Positions 5,865 to 13,467 of a stretch of DNA of 16,097 nucleotides are shown here, piece after piece (position 1 is the stretch's first letter; each line of letters begins with the position of its first letter). Origin of the DNA: Thioalkalivibrio nitratireducens (GTDB taxonomy: Bacteria; Pseudomonadota; Gammaproteobacteria; Ectothiorhodospirales; Ectothiorhodospiraceae). The translations under genes and the position numbers were made by a program. The stretch lies in contig JAABSN010000074.1 of NCBI GenBank assembly GCA_011390385.1, positions 1 to 16,097 on the forward strand, in the 5' to 3' direction. The notes beneath the pieces were generated by a model that worked only from the letters and a program-made list of their open reading frames with translations, did no database searches and was not told the DNA's origin.

Positions 5865-7279
5865 GCGACAACCGTGACAATGGCCCACCGCGCACTGGCG
5901 ACTCACCCGACGCCAACCCCCGACTGCTGGTGATTGACGACGAAGCCATCGCGCGGCGGCAATTGCAGCAGATTTTCCGGCGAATGGCCTATACCGTGGA
6001 GACCCGCGACAGCGGAGCGGCGGGGCTGTCGGCGTTGGACCAGGAACCGTTCGACGTGATTCTGACGGACCTGCGCATGCCTGACATCACCGGCATGGAT
6101 GTGTTGCGTCACGCGCGGGAGCGGCTGCCGGACGCCGCGGTGATCATGATCACGGGACATGCCACCGTGGACTCCGCAATCGATGCCATGAAGGCCGGTG
6201 CCTTTCATTACATCGCCAAACCGTTCCGCATCGATGAAGTCCGGGAGATCGTGCGTCAGGCCGTGGAGTTCAGCAGGCTGCGCAGGGATAACCGTGCCTT
6301 GCGCGAACGCGTCGAGGGCACGGGCCGCGCGCCCACCTTGATTGCCCAGGAACAGGTGATGCAGCACCTGCTTGATACAGCCCGGCAGGTGGCGCCCACG
6401 GACTGCAACGTCGTTCTGACCGGGGAAAGCGGCACCGGCAAGGAAGTCCTCGCGCGATTCATTCACAACCAGAGCAGCCGGGCCGAGGGTCCGTTCCTCG
6501 CGATCAACTGCGGCGCATTGCACGACGAACTTCTGGCCAGCGAGTTGTTCGGGCATGAGCGCGGCGCGTTTACCGGCGCAGCCCAGCAGAAAATGGGGCT
6601 CTTCGAAGCCGCAGCCGGGGGTACGCTGTTCCTGGACGAGGTGGCCGAAACGAGTTCAGCAATGCAGGTGCAATTGCTGCGCGTACTCCAGGAGCGTGAA
6701 GTGCTGCGGGTGGGCGGGCGCAAGCCGATCGCGATCGATGTTCGGGTGATCGCGGCCAGCAACCGGAGGCTCGACCTGGCCGTGGATCGCGGAGAACTGC
6801 GGGAGGATCTGTACTTTCGCCTGAACGTGGTGAATCTGACGGTGCCACCCCTGCGTGAACGTCGCGACGACATCCCCCTGCTGGCCTATTATTTTCTCAA
6901 ACGCCACGCGCTCGCCATGGGCAAACCGGTCGAGGATTTCGAACCGGAGGTCCTGGAACGGCTTGTGGAATACGACTTTCCGGGCAACGTGCGCGAGCTT
7001 TCCAACGTGATCGAACGTGCCGTCGCGCTGACGCGAAGACCGTTGATCGGAATTGCCGATCTTCCGGCCACCCTGAGAGCAGCAAACGTGCAGATAATGC
7101 CAACATCCGGAAAGCCTCTACCGACCCTGGAGGAGCAGGAAGCCGCCTACATCCACACCGTTCTGCAGCGGACGGGCGGCAACCGCACCCGCGCTGCCGA
7201 GATCCTGGGAATCGACCGGGTATCCCTCTGGCGCAAACTCAAGCGGTTCGAGGAGGACCAGGATCAGCACAGCGATTGA
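5861..7279 (+). CDS. NtrC-family sigma-54-dependent response regulator
   Basis: A 472-residue cytoplasmic transcription activator. Receiver domain about 21-135: acidic pair D26-D27, phospho-acceptor D70 in LTDLRMPD, and K120. AAA+ domain about 157-390: Walker A GESGTGKE (188-195), the sigma-54-contacting loop GAFTGA (235-240), Walker B GTLFLDE (254-260), and FPGNVREL near 373-380. Fis-type helix-turn-helix at the C-terminus, NRTRAAEILGIDRVSLWRKL (441-460). With GAFTGA intact it should activate sigma-54 promoters. Start: a GTG at 5846 is in frame, but ATG 5861 gives the classic 4-bp overlap with the kinase stop and has GGAG (5850-5853) 7 nt upstream. Likely targets are the palindromes at 4280-4378. 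Confidence 0.95.
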   Translation: MSDNRDNGPPRTGDSPDANPRLLVIDDEAIARRQLQQIFRRMAYTVETRDSGAAGLSALDQEPFDVILTDLRMPDITGMDVLRHARERLPDAAVIMITGHATVDSAIDAMKAGAFHYIAKPFRIDEVREIVRQAVEFSRLRRDNRALRERVEGTGRAPTLIAQEQVMQHLLDTARQVAPTDCNVVLTGESGTGKEVLARFIHNQSSRAEGPFLAINCGALHDELLASELFGHERGAFTGAAQQKMGLFEAAAGGTLFLDEVAETSSAMQVQLLRVLQEREVLRVGGRKPIAIDVRVIAASNRRLDLAVDRGELREDLYFRLNVVNLTVPPLRERRDDIPLLAYYFLKRHALAMGKPVEDFEPEVLERLVEYDFPGNVRELSNVIERAVALTRRPLIGIADLPATLRAANVQIMPTSGKPLPTLEEQEAAYIHTVLQRTGGNRTRAAEILGIDRVSLWRKLKRFEEDQDQHSD

Positions 7280-7335
7280 TCGTCCTTGTCGTGGCCTGCC
7301 AGAACCATACCCGCGTCCACGTCAAGATGATCGGC

Positions 7336-7413
7336 GGCGCAGGGTGTCAATGAGCGAAGCAAATTGCACCGTTCGAGGCACGGGCGCCCGGGGGTGAGAG
7401 CCGGCGCGGTATC
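7336..7413 (+). repeat. 78-bp direct repeat, copy 1 (downstream of Ap4A phosphorylase gene)
   Basis: About 80 percent identical, without gaps, to 8464-8541 in the same orientation; the two copies bracket the adenylyltransferase gene. Each has a first hairpin GGTG-x-CAAT / ATTGCACC (7343-7370 here) and a GC-rich second hairpin after the shared GTTCGAGG. CGCCCTACG-like sequence near 7438-7447 is roughly inverse to the left edge, so the complete element may run to about 7448. Confidence 0.65.
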
Positions 7414-7469
7414 GACGCGGTTTGGCTGCACCTCACGGCGCCCTACGAGGGATTTTCGCGCGCACTGTC

Positions 7470-8390
7470 TTACCGAGCCGACCCAGCGACTGACTGCAGG
7501 ACATGCATCGGTCCTGCCGCCCGGATCACCTCGAGCTGCTTGCGGTCCTTGACGAAAAGCGAGCCGGCAAAACCGAGGGCGTTGATCGAAACCCCGCGGA
7601 AAAACTCCTCCACACGCGGCACCACGAGCATCCAGTCATCCGCGACCAGCAGATTGTAGGGAGCGGACTGGCGCAGTCCACCATCGGATTCGACCCCTTC
7701 GATCCCTTCGATCCCGACCGCTGCAAGCAGCTTCGGGTAAAGGGCGGCGGCCTGCTCGGCGGCCTCCATCGGCGCCGCCGCGACCGGCCGCTCGAATCTG
7801 GCGAAGGCGTGCGCGAAGGGCAGGTCGGGACAACTCCCGACGCTGCCGCAGCATCCTGCAGCGAGCAATGGCGCGATCGGGACTGCGGGGCCGTCCGAAT
7901 CGAACGGCAGGGGTACGATCTGCAGATGCCTGTGCCGCTGGCTGGCCCCTGCGGCGGTCCCGCCGTTGTAGAACCCGAGCGAGGGATACTCGGCCATGCA
8001 GGCGAACAACGCCCGGAGGTCCGCGGGGCGCAGTAGGGTCTCCTGGTGTTCGAAGGCACGAGTGACGATCAGGACGTGTCGCTCGAGGACGTTGAATTTG
8101 TTGAGCACCGCGAGGTGGCGGGTGGAGACTTCGGCGACCGTGAGCTCGGGCTCCGGGGGAAGGAATGGATTCGCCGGCCGCTCTGATTGGCCCACCGCGC
8201 GATTTTGCTTGTCGGTCGCCTTGCGTCGGACGCTTGCGTTGATCCGAACCAGGAAGCAGACCCCACCATCGGTGATGCGCTCCTGCTCGGTCTCGATGGG
8301 GAGCAGGTCTCCATCCGCAAGTGCCTGCCGGGTCCGCTCGTCTACCATCTCCGCCAGGCTGCCCGGTTCGAACACGATCTCGGTCTGCAT
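7470..8390 (-). CDS. ATP adenylyltransferase / Ap4A phosphorylase (Apa2-like, HIT-superfamily related)
   Basis: A 306-residue cytoplasmic enzyme expected to cleave diadenosine tetraphosphate with phosphate into ATP and ADP, or run the reverse. The key motif is GGTAAGASQRHRHLQIVPLP (143-162), with H153-R-H155-L-Q157 as the nucleotidyl-transfer histidine motif of this family. VLNKFNVLERHVLIVTR (95-111) is also typical of Apa1/2-like proteins, and the C-terminal SAPYNLLVADDWMLVVPR (242-259) forms the rest of the fold. Start ATG at 8390 has GAGGGAG just upstream on the minus strand. It stands alone between direct repeats 7336-7413 and 8464-8541. Ap4A accumulates under heat and oxidative stress, fitting the stress flavour of the neighbourhood, but no direct link is visible. 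Confidence 0.88.
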   Translation of the reverse strand: MQTEIVFEPGSLAEMVDERTRQALADGDLLPIETEQERITDGGVCFLVRINASVRRKATDKQNRAVGQSERPANPFLPPEPELTVAEVSTRHLAVLNKFNVLERHVLIVTRAFEHQETLLRPADLRALFACMAEYPSLGFYNGGTAAGASQRHRHLQIVPLPFDSDGPAVPIAPLLAAGCCGSVGSCPDLPFAHAFARFERPVAAAPMEAAEQAAALYPKLLAAVGIEGIEGVESDGGLRQSAPYNLLVADDWMLVVPRVEEFFRGVSINALGFAGSLFVKDRKQLEVIRAAGPMHVLQSVAGSAR

Positions 8391-8463
8391 ATCTCCCTCG
8401 TCGGAATACCCATTCGGGGCTTCAGGCTAACGGTCCTGCCCCTGGCCACCCCGGATAACGAGA

Positions 8464-8541
8464 GGCGTAGGGTGCCAATGAGCGCAGCGAATTGCACCGT
8501 TCGAGGCTCAGGAGCCCGAGGGGCACGGTCGGCGTCGTATC
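8464..8541 (+). repeat. 78-bp direct repeat, copy 2 (upstream of Ap4A phosphorylase gene)
   Basis: Second copy of the 7336-7413 repeat. First hairpin GGTG-c-CAAT / ATTGCACC (8471-8498). In the second hairpin region GGCTC/GAGCC pairs where copy 1 reads differently, so some changes may be compensatory. It lies in the 229-nt gap between the adenylyltransferase start and the end of the IPTL-CTERM gene and could influence transcription of the enzyme gene. Confidence 0.65.
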
Positions 8542-8570
8542 CAGTGAGTGCGACCTACCGGGCGGACCAC

Positions 8571-8595
8571 AAGAAAGGGGCGCTTGCGCGCCCCC
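8571..8595 (-). terminator. Rho-independent terminator of the IPTL-CTERM gene
   Basis: On the minus strand GGGGCGC-GCAA-GCGCCCC forms a perfect 7-bp stem (8577-8594) followed by TTTCTT (8576-8571). It lies 25 nt after the stop codon of the IPTL-CTERM gene. It is the only hairpin in the window with both a strong stem and a U-rich tail. Confidence 0.85.
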
Positions 8596-8619
8596 GGATT
8601 GACCGCAGCCGCCGTTTTC

Positions 8620-9927
8620 TTACACTGCGCGCCTGCGCATCGCTGCAAAGCCCATGGCGGCGAGCAGTAAGGTAAGCAGGATCATCGCCCACTGGGAAAG
8701 AGTCGGGATGCCGATTACGGTGATGACGTCCAGGGTTGCGCTGGCCGAATCCGCGTTGGAACCCTGGTCTGTCTCGAGGGCGGCGGCTTCCAGTGTATTG
8801 ATGTAAGTACCCGTTTCCTCCGAGGTCACGTCCACGACCAACACACAGGTGCCGGGCTCGCCGCCTGGGATCGTCGTACCAGCCGGCAAGGACACGGTCG
8901 AACTGCCCGCAACCGCTGTCGGGGTGCCGACACCGCAGGTGGTGATGGCGTTCGGGGTCGGCGCGATCACCACCCCGTCGGGCAGGGTGTCAGTGAGCGG
9001 GGAAAGCAGGGTGGCTACACCCGGGTTGTTGTTACTCAACGTCACTGTGAGCGTCGAGATGCCGCCTGCGGGAATGGGGGTCGGGCCGAAAGCCTTGCCG
9101 AGCGCGACTTCGCCCTCCGCAGGTATCGGAGTTTCGAAGGGTTGGCAGGTCGGGACCGAAATCGAGGTATTGGCCGTCGTGACTGTCGAGCCATATGCCA
9201 ATGCCCTGCCGACCAGGGACGATGAATCACCAAACGTGATGCTGAGACCGTCGGCTGTGCCGCGAAAGATATTCCCAACGATATTGGCGTTCGCCCCGAT
9301 GGTCGTGGCGTCAGTGGGGGTCCAGAACACGTCGGTCTCGCAGGCGCCGCCTGCCGCGACCACATTGGAATTGGCTCCCTGAGTAAATGCTCCATCCGGC
9401 CTGAAGATGTAAACGCCAGCACCATTGAGACTCACGGTCGTGCCAGTGGTTATATTCATGGCGCCGGTGCTGGAGTAACAGCCCGGGGGGAAGACTCCAG
9501 GCGGACCACCACCAATACTTACCGTGTTCAGATCGACCGCAGCACCAAGGGGTGTACAGGATTGACCATTCAGGTCGGCCAGGGCGCTATTCTGATCCGT
9601 TCCTTTGACACCAGCACAAGGGACTTCTACAGCGCCCGAGATCGTGATGGACGCGAGTGAGGCGGGTTGCGTCGTGTAACAGACATCGCCCGTGATCGCC
9701 GTACCGGCAGTCTCGTCATCCCAGGTTGCTGAAACGATACCGAAGGTGCTGGTTGATCCGAGATCAGGCGCTACCTGAGCCAACGCCGGTACAGGAGCCA
9801 GCAGGAATGCGGAAAATACCAACCCGGCAGGCAAGCCGAGACATGCCCGCTTCACGCGGGAACCCATTTCTGGAACGAATGCTGCAACCTGTACTAAGCG
9901 ACCGGGAAAACTGGTCCGGGTATTCAT
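8620..9927 (-). CDS. Secreted ice-binding-like (DUF3494) protein with IPTL-CTERM sorting signal
   Basis: A 435-residue exported surface protein. The signal peptide has a long n-region, with a cleavage site likely after PALA (A50). Residues about 52-262 show the DUF3494/ice-binding-like beta-solenoid pattern: LGSTSTFGIVSATW, then PPGCYSSTGAMNIT, GAGVYIFRPDG, TDVFWTPTDATTIGANANIVGNIF, and a VGRALAYGSTVT end. Residues about 275-400 form a DUF11/CARDB-like beta-sandwich. The C-terminus carries the IPTL-CTERM motif IPTLSQW (407-413), a membrane helix and a basic tail RRR, recognised by an exosortase/archaeosortase-like system not encoded here. Start: longer readings exist up to 10101, but ATG 9927 has GGGAG (9935-9939) at 7 nt. 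In bacteria this fold often serves as an adhesin or matrix protein rather than a true antifreeze. Confidence 0.85.
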   Translation of the reverse strand: MNTRTSFPGRLVQVAAFVPEMGSRVKRACLGLPAGLVFSAFLLAPVPALAQVAPDLGSTSTFGIVSATWDDETAGTAITGDVCYTTQPASLASITISGAVEVPCAGVKGTDQNSALADLNGQSCTPLGAAVDLNTVSIGGGPPGVFPPGCYSSTGAMNITTGTTVSLNGAGVYIFRPDGAFTQGANSNVVAAGGACETDVFWTPTDATTIGANANIVGNIFRGTADGLSITFGDSSSLVGRALAYGSTVTTANTSISVPTCQPFETPIPAEGEVALGKAFGPTPIPAGGISTLTVTLSNNNPGVATLLSPLTDTLPDGVVIAPTPNAITTCGVGTPTAVAGSSTVSLPAGTTIPGGEPGTCVLVVDVTSEETGTYINTLEAAALETDQGSNADSASATLDVITVIGIPTLSQWAMILLTLLLAAMGFAAMRRRAV

Positions 9928-10178
9928 ATCAAGTCTCCCATTGGAATCGACGACCCCTTTCTCAAACCCACCTGCATAGCCAATTCTCATGTTACTGATA
10001 CGGTGGTTCGGCGTATGTGCGCTACCACACATAGGTGAGAAATCCCCACCCGTCTCTTTCGTTGATTCGCCGATGGTGCGGCTGTCTGCCGGGTTGCCCA
10101 CAGGAGCAGCCTGAGCCCGACAGGCTCCCAGATTTCGCCCGCCGGCTGGGACCGGCTGGCGATCTCCACCGCAGAAAG
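9928..10178. other. Intergenic region upstream of the IPTL-CTERM gene
   Basis: Should contain the promoter of the IPTL-CTERM gene on the minus strand, but I see no convincing -35/-10 or -24/-12 pair. It holds an inverted repeat TATGTG-N8-CACATA (10014-10033) that could be an operator, and the REP-like copy at 10101-10132. No gene is supported. Confidence 0.4.
10101..10132. repeat. REP-like palindromic repeat, copy 2
   Basis: Matches the 126-157 unit at 26 of 32 positions. Here the inner stem is clearer: AGCCTG (10108-10113) pairs with CAGGCT (10121-10126) across AGCCCGA, flanked by GGAGC/CTCC. Being downstream of the glycine-zipper gene on the minus strand, it may stabilise or end that transcript. 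Confidence 0.6.
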
Positions 10179-10397
10179 TCAGTCGTCGCTGACTTCGTGG
10201 CCGATAACGCCGCCAACGGCGGCCCCGCCGACCGTTCCGACGGCACTGCCGCCCGTGAGGACAGCCCCGCCGACCGCTCCGACACCGGCACCGATCGCTG
10301 TGTTTTTATCCTGTGAGGACATGCCCGCGCATGCACTTAAACTGAGCAGCGCGATCACTGCCAACGCGACGAGGGTTGTTCCGTGGAAAGACTTCAT
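10179..10397 (-). CDS. Small glycine-zipper outer-membrane lipoprotein (OsmB-like)
   Basis: A 72-residue lipoprotein. The signal peptide ends in a lipobox LSAC with the lipidated cysteine at C23. The rest, about residues 34-66, is a glycine-zipper helix (IGAGVGAVGGAV...VGGAAVGGVIGH) that can pack into membranes, as in OsmB-like and SlyB-like osmotic/envelope stress lipoproteins. Start ATG at 10397 has AGAGGT (on the minus strand) about 6 nt before it. A much longer reading to 10964 exists but has no RBS and puts the signal peptide in its middle, so it is rejected. Divergent from the peptidoglycan-binding gene. Confidence 0.85.
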   Translation of the reverse strand: MKSFHGTTLVALAVIALLSLSACAGMSSQDKNTAIGAGVGAVGGAVLTGGSAVGTVGGAAVGGVIGHEVSDD

Positions 10398-10788
10398 GGC
10401 GATACCTCTTTGACAAATGCAAGACTCCGCTTCCGGGGTCGCGAGCAACCGGTTGTGCCGGCCCAACCCGCGAATCCGCCACAACCTCGCAGCGGCGGTC
10501 CCGGACCCTGTCGGCGATACCAAGCCCCGATGCAATCGCGATAGCCAGCGCCCGTGGCGGCCGACCGTCTTCGCGCAAGCGGTGCATGGACAACGCCCGA
10601 CAGCATCATTGTGGGCAAGGCCGCTTCGGTCGTCCGTCTGCTGGCGCACAGAGCCCCGGGCAAGGCCATTTCCCGCTCTTCGCCCGGCCACGCAACAAAG
10701 GATTTGTGTGCGGCAGCGAACAGATACCGATGCCACGCGGGCCGTATGTTCGTCGCAAGTACACCGTTCCCTTAAGGAGGGACTGCCC
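10398..10788. other. 391-nt divergent intergenic region
   Basis: Separates the glycine-zipper lipoprotein (minus) from the peptidoglycan-binding protein (plus). Reading frames cross it on both strands but lack RBSs and recognisable protein. A perfect 10-bp palindrome CAACCGGTTG lies at 10446-10455, about 50 bp upstream of the lipoprotein start, and could be an operator. On the minus strand GGCAC..TTGC there resembles sigma-54 elements, but the spacing is 11 rather than 10. No firm promoter or RNA gene was found. Confidence 0.4.
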
Positions 10789-12426
10789 ATGTTGGACTCT
10801 CGAAACAACCGCCCCCGTACCGCGATTCTCTTGAGCGGCTCCCTGATTCTTGGCCTCGCGGGTCCCGCGCTCGCCCAGTCCACGACGTGGACGACCCCGC
10901 CGGTCATGAACCTGCAGATTGCCCAGCTCTCCAACACGGTTCTGGAGGTCCAGCGCGAACTCAACCAACTGGGCTACAACGCCGGACCGGTGGACGGCTG
11001 GATGGGAACCCGTACCCGGGCTGCAATCCAGGCCTACCAGCGGGACCACAACCTGCTCGTGGACGGGCAGCCCACTTCGAGTCTCCTGTCGCATGTTCGC
11101 GACACGGCCCGAAGAGGACGTTCCGAACCCACGCGTCCTGCACTCGAACCGTCGTCACAGCAGATCGCGGATACCCAGGACGCGCTGCGCGCCCTCGGCT
11201 ACGACGTCGGGCGCCGATCCGGTCGGCTCACCGACGCGACACAGGCGGCCATCCGGCGCTATGAGTCCGACCACGGCCTGTTGGCGTCCGGTCAGCCCAG
11301 CGCAGAGCTGCTCCGGCACATGCGCCGAAATGTTGAAACCGCGCCGCGGGCACCTGTCACTGCCAGTACGAACACCGTCGCCGGTATCCAGGCCGATCTG
11401 CGCATGCGCGGCTACCCGATTCCCCGTGTCACTGGCCAGATGGACTCCCAGACCCGCCAGGCCATCCGTGAATACCAGGAAGGACGGGGAGTGGCAGTGA
11501 CTGGCGAACCCAGCGAGAACCTGCTGGCCGAACTGCGCGCCGCCAGCAGCGAGCCTGTTCCCGCGGCCGGTCTGACCCGCGAAGAGCGGGCGGCGGCGCA
11601 GCGTGCACTCAACGCGCGTGGCTACGAGGCCGGTCCGCCGGATGGCGTGCTTGGACCGCGCAGTCGTGGCGCGATACGGACCTTCCAGGCCGACCACGAC
11701 ATCAGCGCCACCGGCGAACTCACGTCCCGCACGATGGCACTTCTTGGACTCGCTGCGACGCCCGGCGTCGTGGAGCAGCCAGCGGCCGAAGCCAGGCCGT
11801 ACCGCGTAAGGGTCCGGGACGACTTCGCGGATGGTGACTACGCCCGCAACCCGTCCTGGCGCATTGCCTCCGGCCGCTTCGAAGTGCGCAACGGGGGGCT
11901 GAACTCGAAAATGATCCCGCCTTCGGAACGCGTGGAGGACATGGGCCGACAGATCCTGAGTGACATCCTGCAACAGCAGCTGGGGTTCACCCTGCCGGGT
12001 CAGGAGACGGCAGCGTTGGCGTACCTGCCGACCCGCATCGGTTCCGAGTTCCGGATCACCACGTTGGTATCCGGCTCCGCGGAGGCGCATAGCCACCTCG
12101 ACCTGGGCCCCTATCGGGGAGACAAGCTGAACCACGGTTATCGACTCAACTACCGCACCAGCGAGTCGCGGCCGCTGCAACTCATTGCCGTGAACGAGAG
12201 CGGCATCTCCGTCATTGCCAGCGCCAGGCTCCCTCTCGACAGTAGTGGACCGCATCGGTTGGTCTGGGAACGTGACTCCGACGGACGCATGACGGTCACA
12301 CGCAACGACGAAATTCTCATCGACGTCGTCGACCGAACCGCAAACGACAGCTTCGATGGCTTCTCGCTGATCAATGCCGGTGGTGACTGGACCCTGCACG
12401 AGGTGATCGTCGAGGATCGGGACTGA
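10789..12426 (+). CDS. Secreted protein with four peptidoglycan-binding repeats and a C-terminal beta domain
   Basis: A 545-residue exported protein. Signal peptide 1-29 (cleavage after ALA). Four PG_binding_1-type helical repeats follow: about 46-104, 124-180, 195-250 and 263-321. Each has the pattern alpha-LxxxGY-xxG-xxG-xxxxTRxAIxxYQxxHxL-xxG. A C-terminal domain (about 337-545) starts DDFADGDY and ends GDWTLHEVIVEDRD; the pattern FRITTLVSG, YRLNYR, HRLVWERDSDGRMTVTRN resembles concanavalin-like sugar-binding jelly rolls (LamG/DUF1080 type). No catalytic domain is seen, so it is probably a periplasmic or outer-membrane wall-binding scaffold. Start: ATG 10789 has a perfect TAAGGAGG (10773-10780) at 8 nt, and the in-frame extension back to 10417 is not used. 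Confidence 0.85.
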   Translation: MLDSRNNRPRTAILLSGSLILGLAGPALAQSTTWTTPPVMNLQIAQLSNTVLEVQRELNQLGYNAGPVDGWMGTRTRAAIQAYQRDHNLLVDGQPTSSLLSHVRDTARRGRSEPTRPALEPSSQQIADTQDALRALGYDVGRRSGRLTDATQAAIRRYESDHGLLASGQPSAELLRHMRRNVETAPRAPVTASTNTVAGIQADLRMRGYPIPRVTGQMDSQTRQAIREYQEGRGVAVTGEPSENLLAELRAASSEPVPAAGLTREERAAAQRALNARGYEAGPPDGVLGPRSRGAIRTFQADHDISATGELTSRTMALLGLAATPGVVEQPAAEARPYRVRVRDDFADGDYARNPSWRIASGRFEVRNGGLNSKMIPPSERVEDMGRQILSDILQQQLGFTLPGQETAALAYLPTRIGSEFRITTLVSGSAEAHSHLDLGPYRGDKLNHGYRLNYRTSESRPLQLIAVNESGISVIASARLPLDSSGPHRLVWERDSDGRMTVTRNDEILIDVVDRTANDSFDGFSLINAGGDWTLHEVIVEDRD

Positions 12427-12439
12427 CCAACGGAGACGC

Positions 12440-12471
12440 CCCCGCCGCTCTCCCTCCCATGGGCGGCGGGG
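12440..12471 (+). terminator. Strong GC hairpin after the peptidoglycan-binding gene
   Basis: Arms CCCCGCCG (12440-12447) and CGGCGGGG (12464-12471), with a CCC/GGG pair extending the stem inside the loop. It lies 14 nt after the stop codon. There is no T-run, so it is a likely but not certain terminator. Confidence 0.5.
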
Positions 12472-12724
12472 ACGACTCGCCTGAACCCGCGCTTCCCAAA
12501 TCGGCCCGCCCGGCCAAGAAGCCGACTGCCGGTGGTGCCTGGAAACCAGCCGGCCGCATCCAACCCCGATAGCGCCGTGCAACCCCACGCGGAACCGTTG
12601 CCGGGAAGACCCGCCGTGTGTGCGGCATCGCACAGACGAATTACCCGCCGCCGCGCGAGACTTTTCCGTAGCAACGGCCGCCAAGGGTTCGGCCACTATC
12701 ACGCATCACACTGGGAGAAACGAC

Positions 12725-12883
12725 ATGACACTGGGAACCATCCTGCTCATCATTCTCATCCTGCTCCTGATCGGCGTGGTGCCGACGTGGCCACACAGTC
12801 GGGGTTGGGGTTACGCGCCATCGGGGATCATCGGGGTCGTGCTGATCATACTCCTCATACTGTTGGTGGCCGGACAGATCTAG
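12725..12883 (+). CDS. DUF3309-family small membrane protein
   Basis: A 52-residue peptide with two hydrophobic segments (about 4-18 and 33-49) and the family-specific centre VPTWPHSRGWGYAPSG (19-34). That loop is strongly conserved in DUF3309 proteins of proteobacteria, whose role is unknown. ATG has GGGAGAA 6-7 nt upstream. It is a free-standing small gene 182 nt ahead of the BON lipoprotein. Confidence 0.88.
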   Translation: MTLGTILLIILILLLIGVVPTWPHSRGWGYAPSGIIGVVLIILLILLVAGQI

Positions 12884-12938
12884 GGCGATCTCATGGATTC
12901 CTTCTGACGACGCACATGCGGCGGACGACATCACAGCG

Positions 12939-12955
12939 ACTCCCCTGCGGGGAGT
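12939..12955. other. Perfect short hairpin after the DUF3309 gene
   Basis: ACTCCCC-TGC-GGGGAGT, a 7-bp perfect stem with a 3-nt loop, 56 nt past the DUF3309 stop. It is followed by TATCC, so there is no U-tract; it could be a weak terminator or a leader structure for the BON gene. Confidence 0.45.
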
Positions 12956-13064
12956 TATCCAGCGGCAAGTGCATGGCCGGCTCTCCGAAGGTACCGGTCA
13001 TGTCCTTGCCCACAGTGACCGGGTCGATGCCGACCTGGTCCATACCAACCCGGAGAAAAAGACA

Positions 13065-13379
13065 ATGAAACAGTTCAGGCATTTTCCCGCTTTCTTCCTG
13101 ACCCTTCTTCTGGCTTCGCTCATGGCGGGGTGCGCGTCCACGGATACCCAGGAAAGTTTTGGCGAATACGTCGATGACACGGTCATCACCAGCAGAGTGA
13201 AGGCGGCATTGTTCAACGACCCGACCCTGAGCGGCTTCGAAGTCAATGTCGAAACCTTCAAGGGCCGGGTGCAGTTGAGCGGTTTCGTCAGTTCCCAGGC
13301 CGACATCAACAAGGCCGTCCAGATTGCACGCGGCGTCAAGGGCGTGACGGCGGTCCAGAACGACATGCGGATCAAATAG
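13065..13379 (+). CDS. BON-domain lipoprotein (OsmY/DolP-like, single domain)
   Basis: A 104-residue protein with a lipoprotein signal (LMAGC, lipid cysteine C23) and one BON domain (about 38-104): DDTVITSRVKAALFND, then EVNVETFKGRVQLSGFVSS and QIARGVKGVTAVQNDMRIK. BON domains bind phospholipid or membrane surfaces, and single-domain lipoproteins of this type sit in the envelope and are often induced by osmotic stress. ATG 13065 is preceded by GGAG about 10 nt upstream; the extension to 12969 would put the signal peptide in mid-protein and is rejected. Confidence 0.9.
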   Translation: MKQFRHFPAFFLTLLLASLMAGCASTDTQESFGEYVDDTVITSRVKAALFNDPTLSGFEVNVETFKGRVQLSGFVSSQADINKAVQIARGVKGVTAVQNDMRIK

Positions 13380-13467
13380 CGGCCGCAAGGGACGCGACAC
13401 TCCATACAGGGCACTCGCACAGCGCCTTGGGCTCCGCGCACGGGAAGCCAGGTGTCCCGGCGCCTTG

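Noticed and set aside
10435..10460. Sigma-54-like GGCAC..TTGC upstream of the glycine-zipper gene (minus strand)
   Set aside because: The distance between GG and GC is 11 nt, whereas sigma-54 strictly needs 10, so it was not called a promoter.
10398..10964. N-terminal extension of the glycine-zipper lipoprotein back to 10964
   Set aside because: It would bury a perfect lipoprotein signal peptide in the middle and has no RBS; ATG 10397 has a good one.
11155..12702. Long minus-strand open frame (515 codons) opposite the peptidoglycan-binding gene
   Set aside because: It is antisense to a gene with a signal peptide, four clear repeats and a perfect RBS; its translation shows no domain and is rich in H/R/G, as expected for a GC-rich shadow frame.
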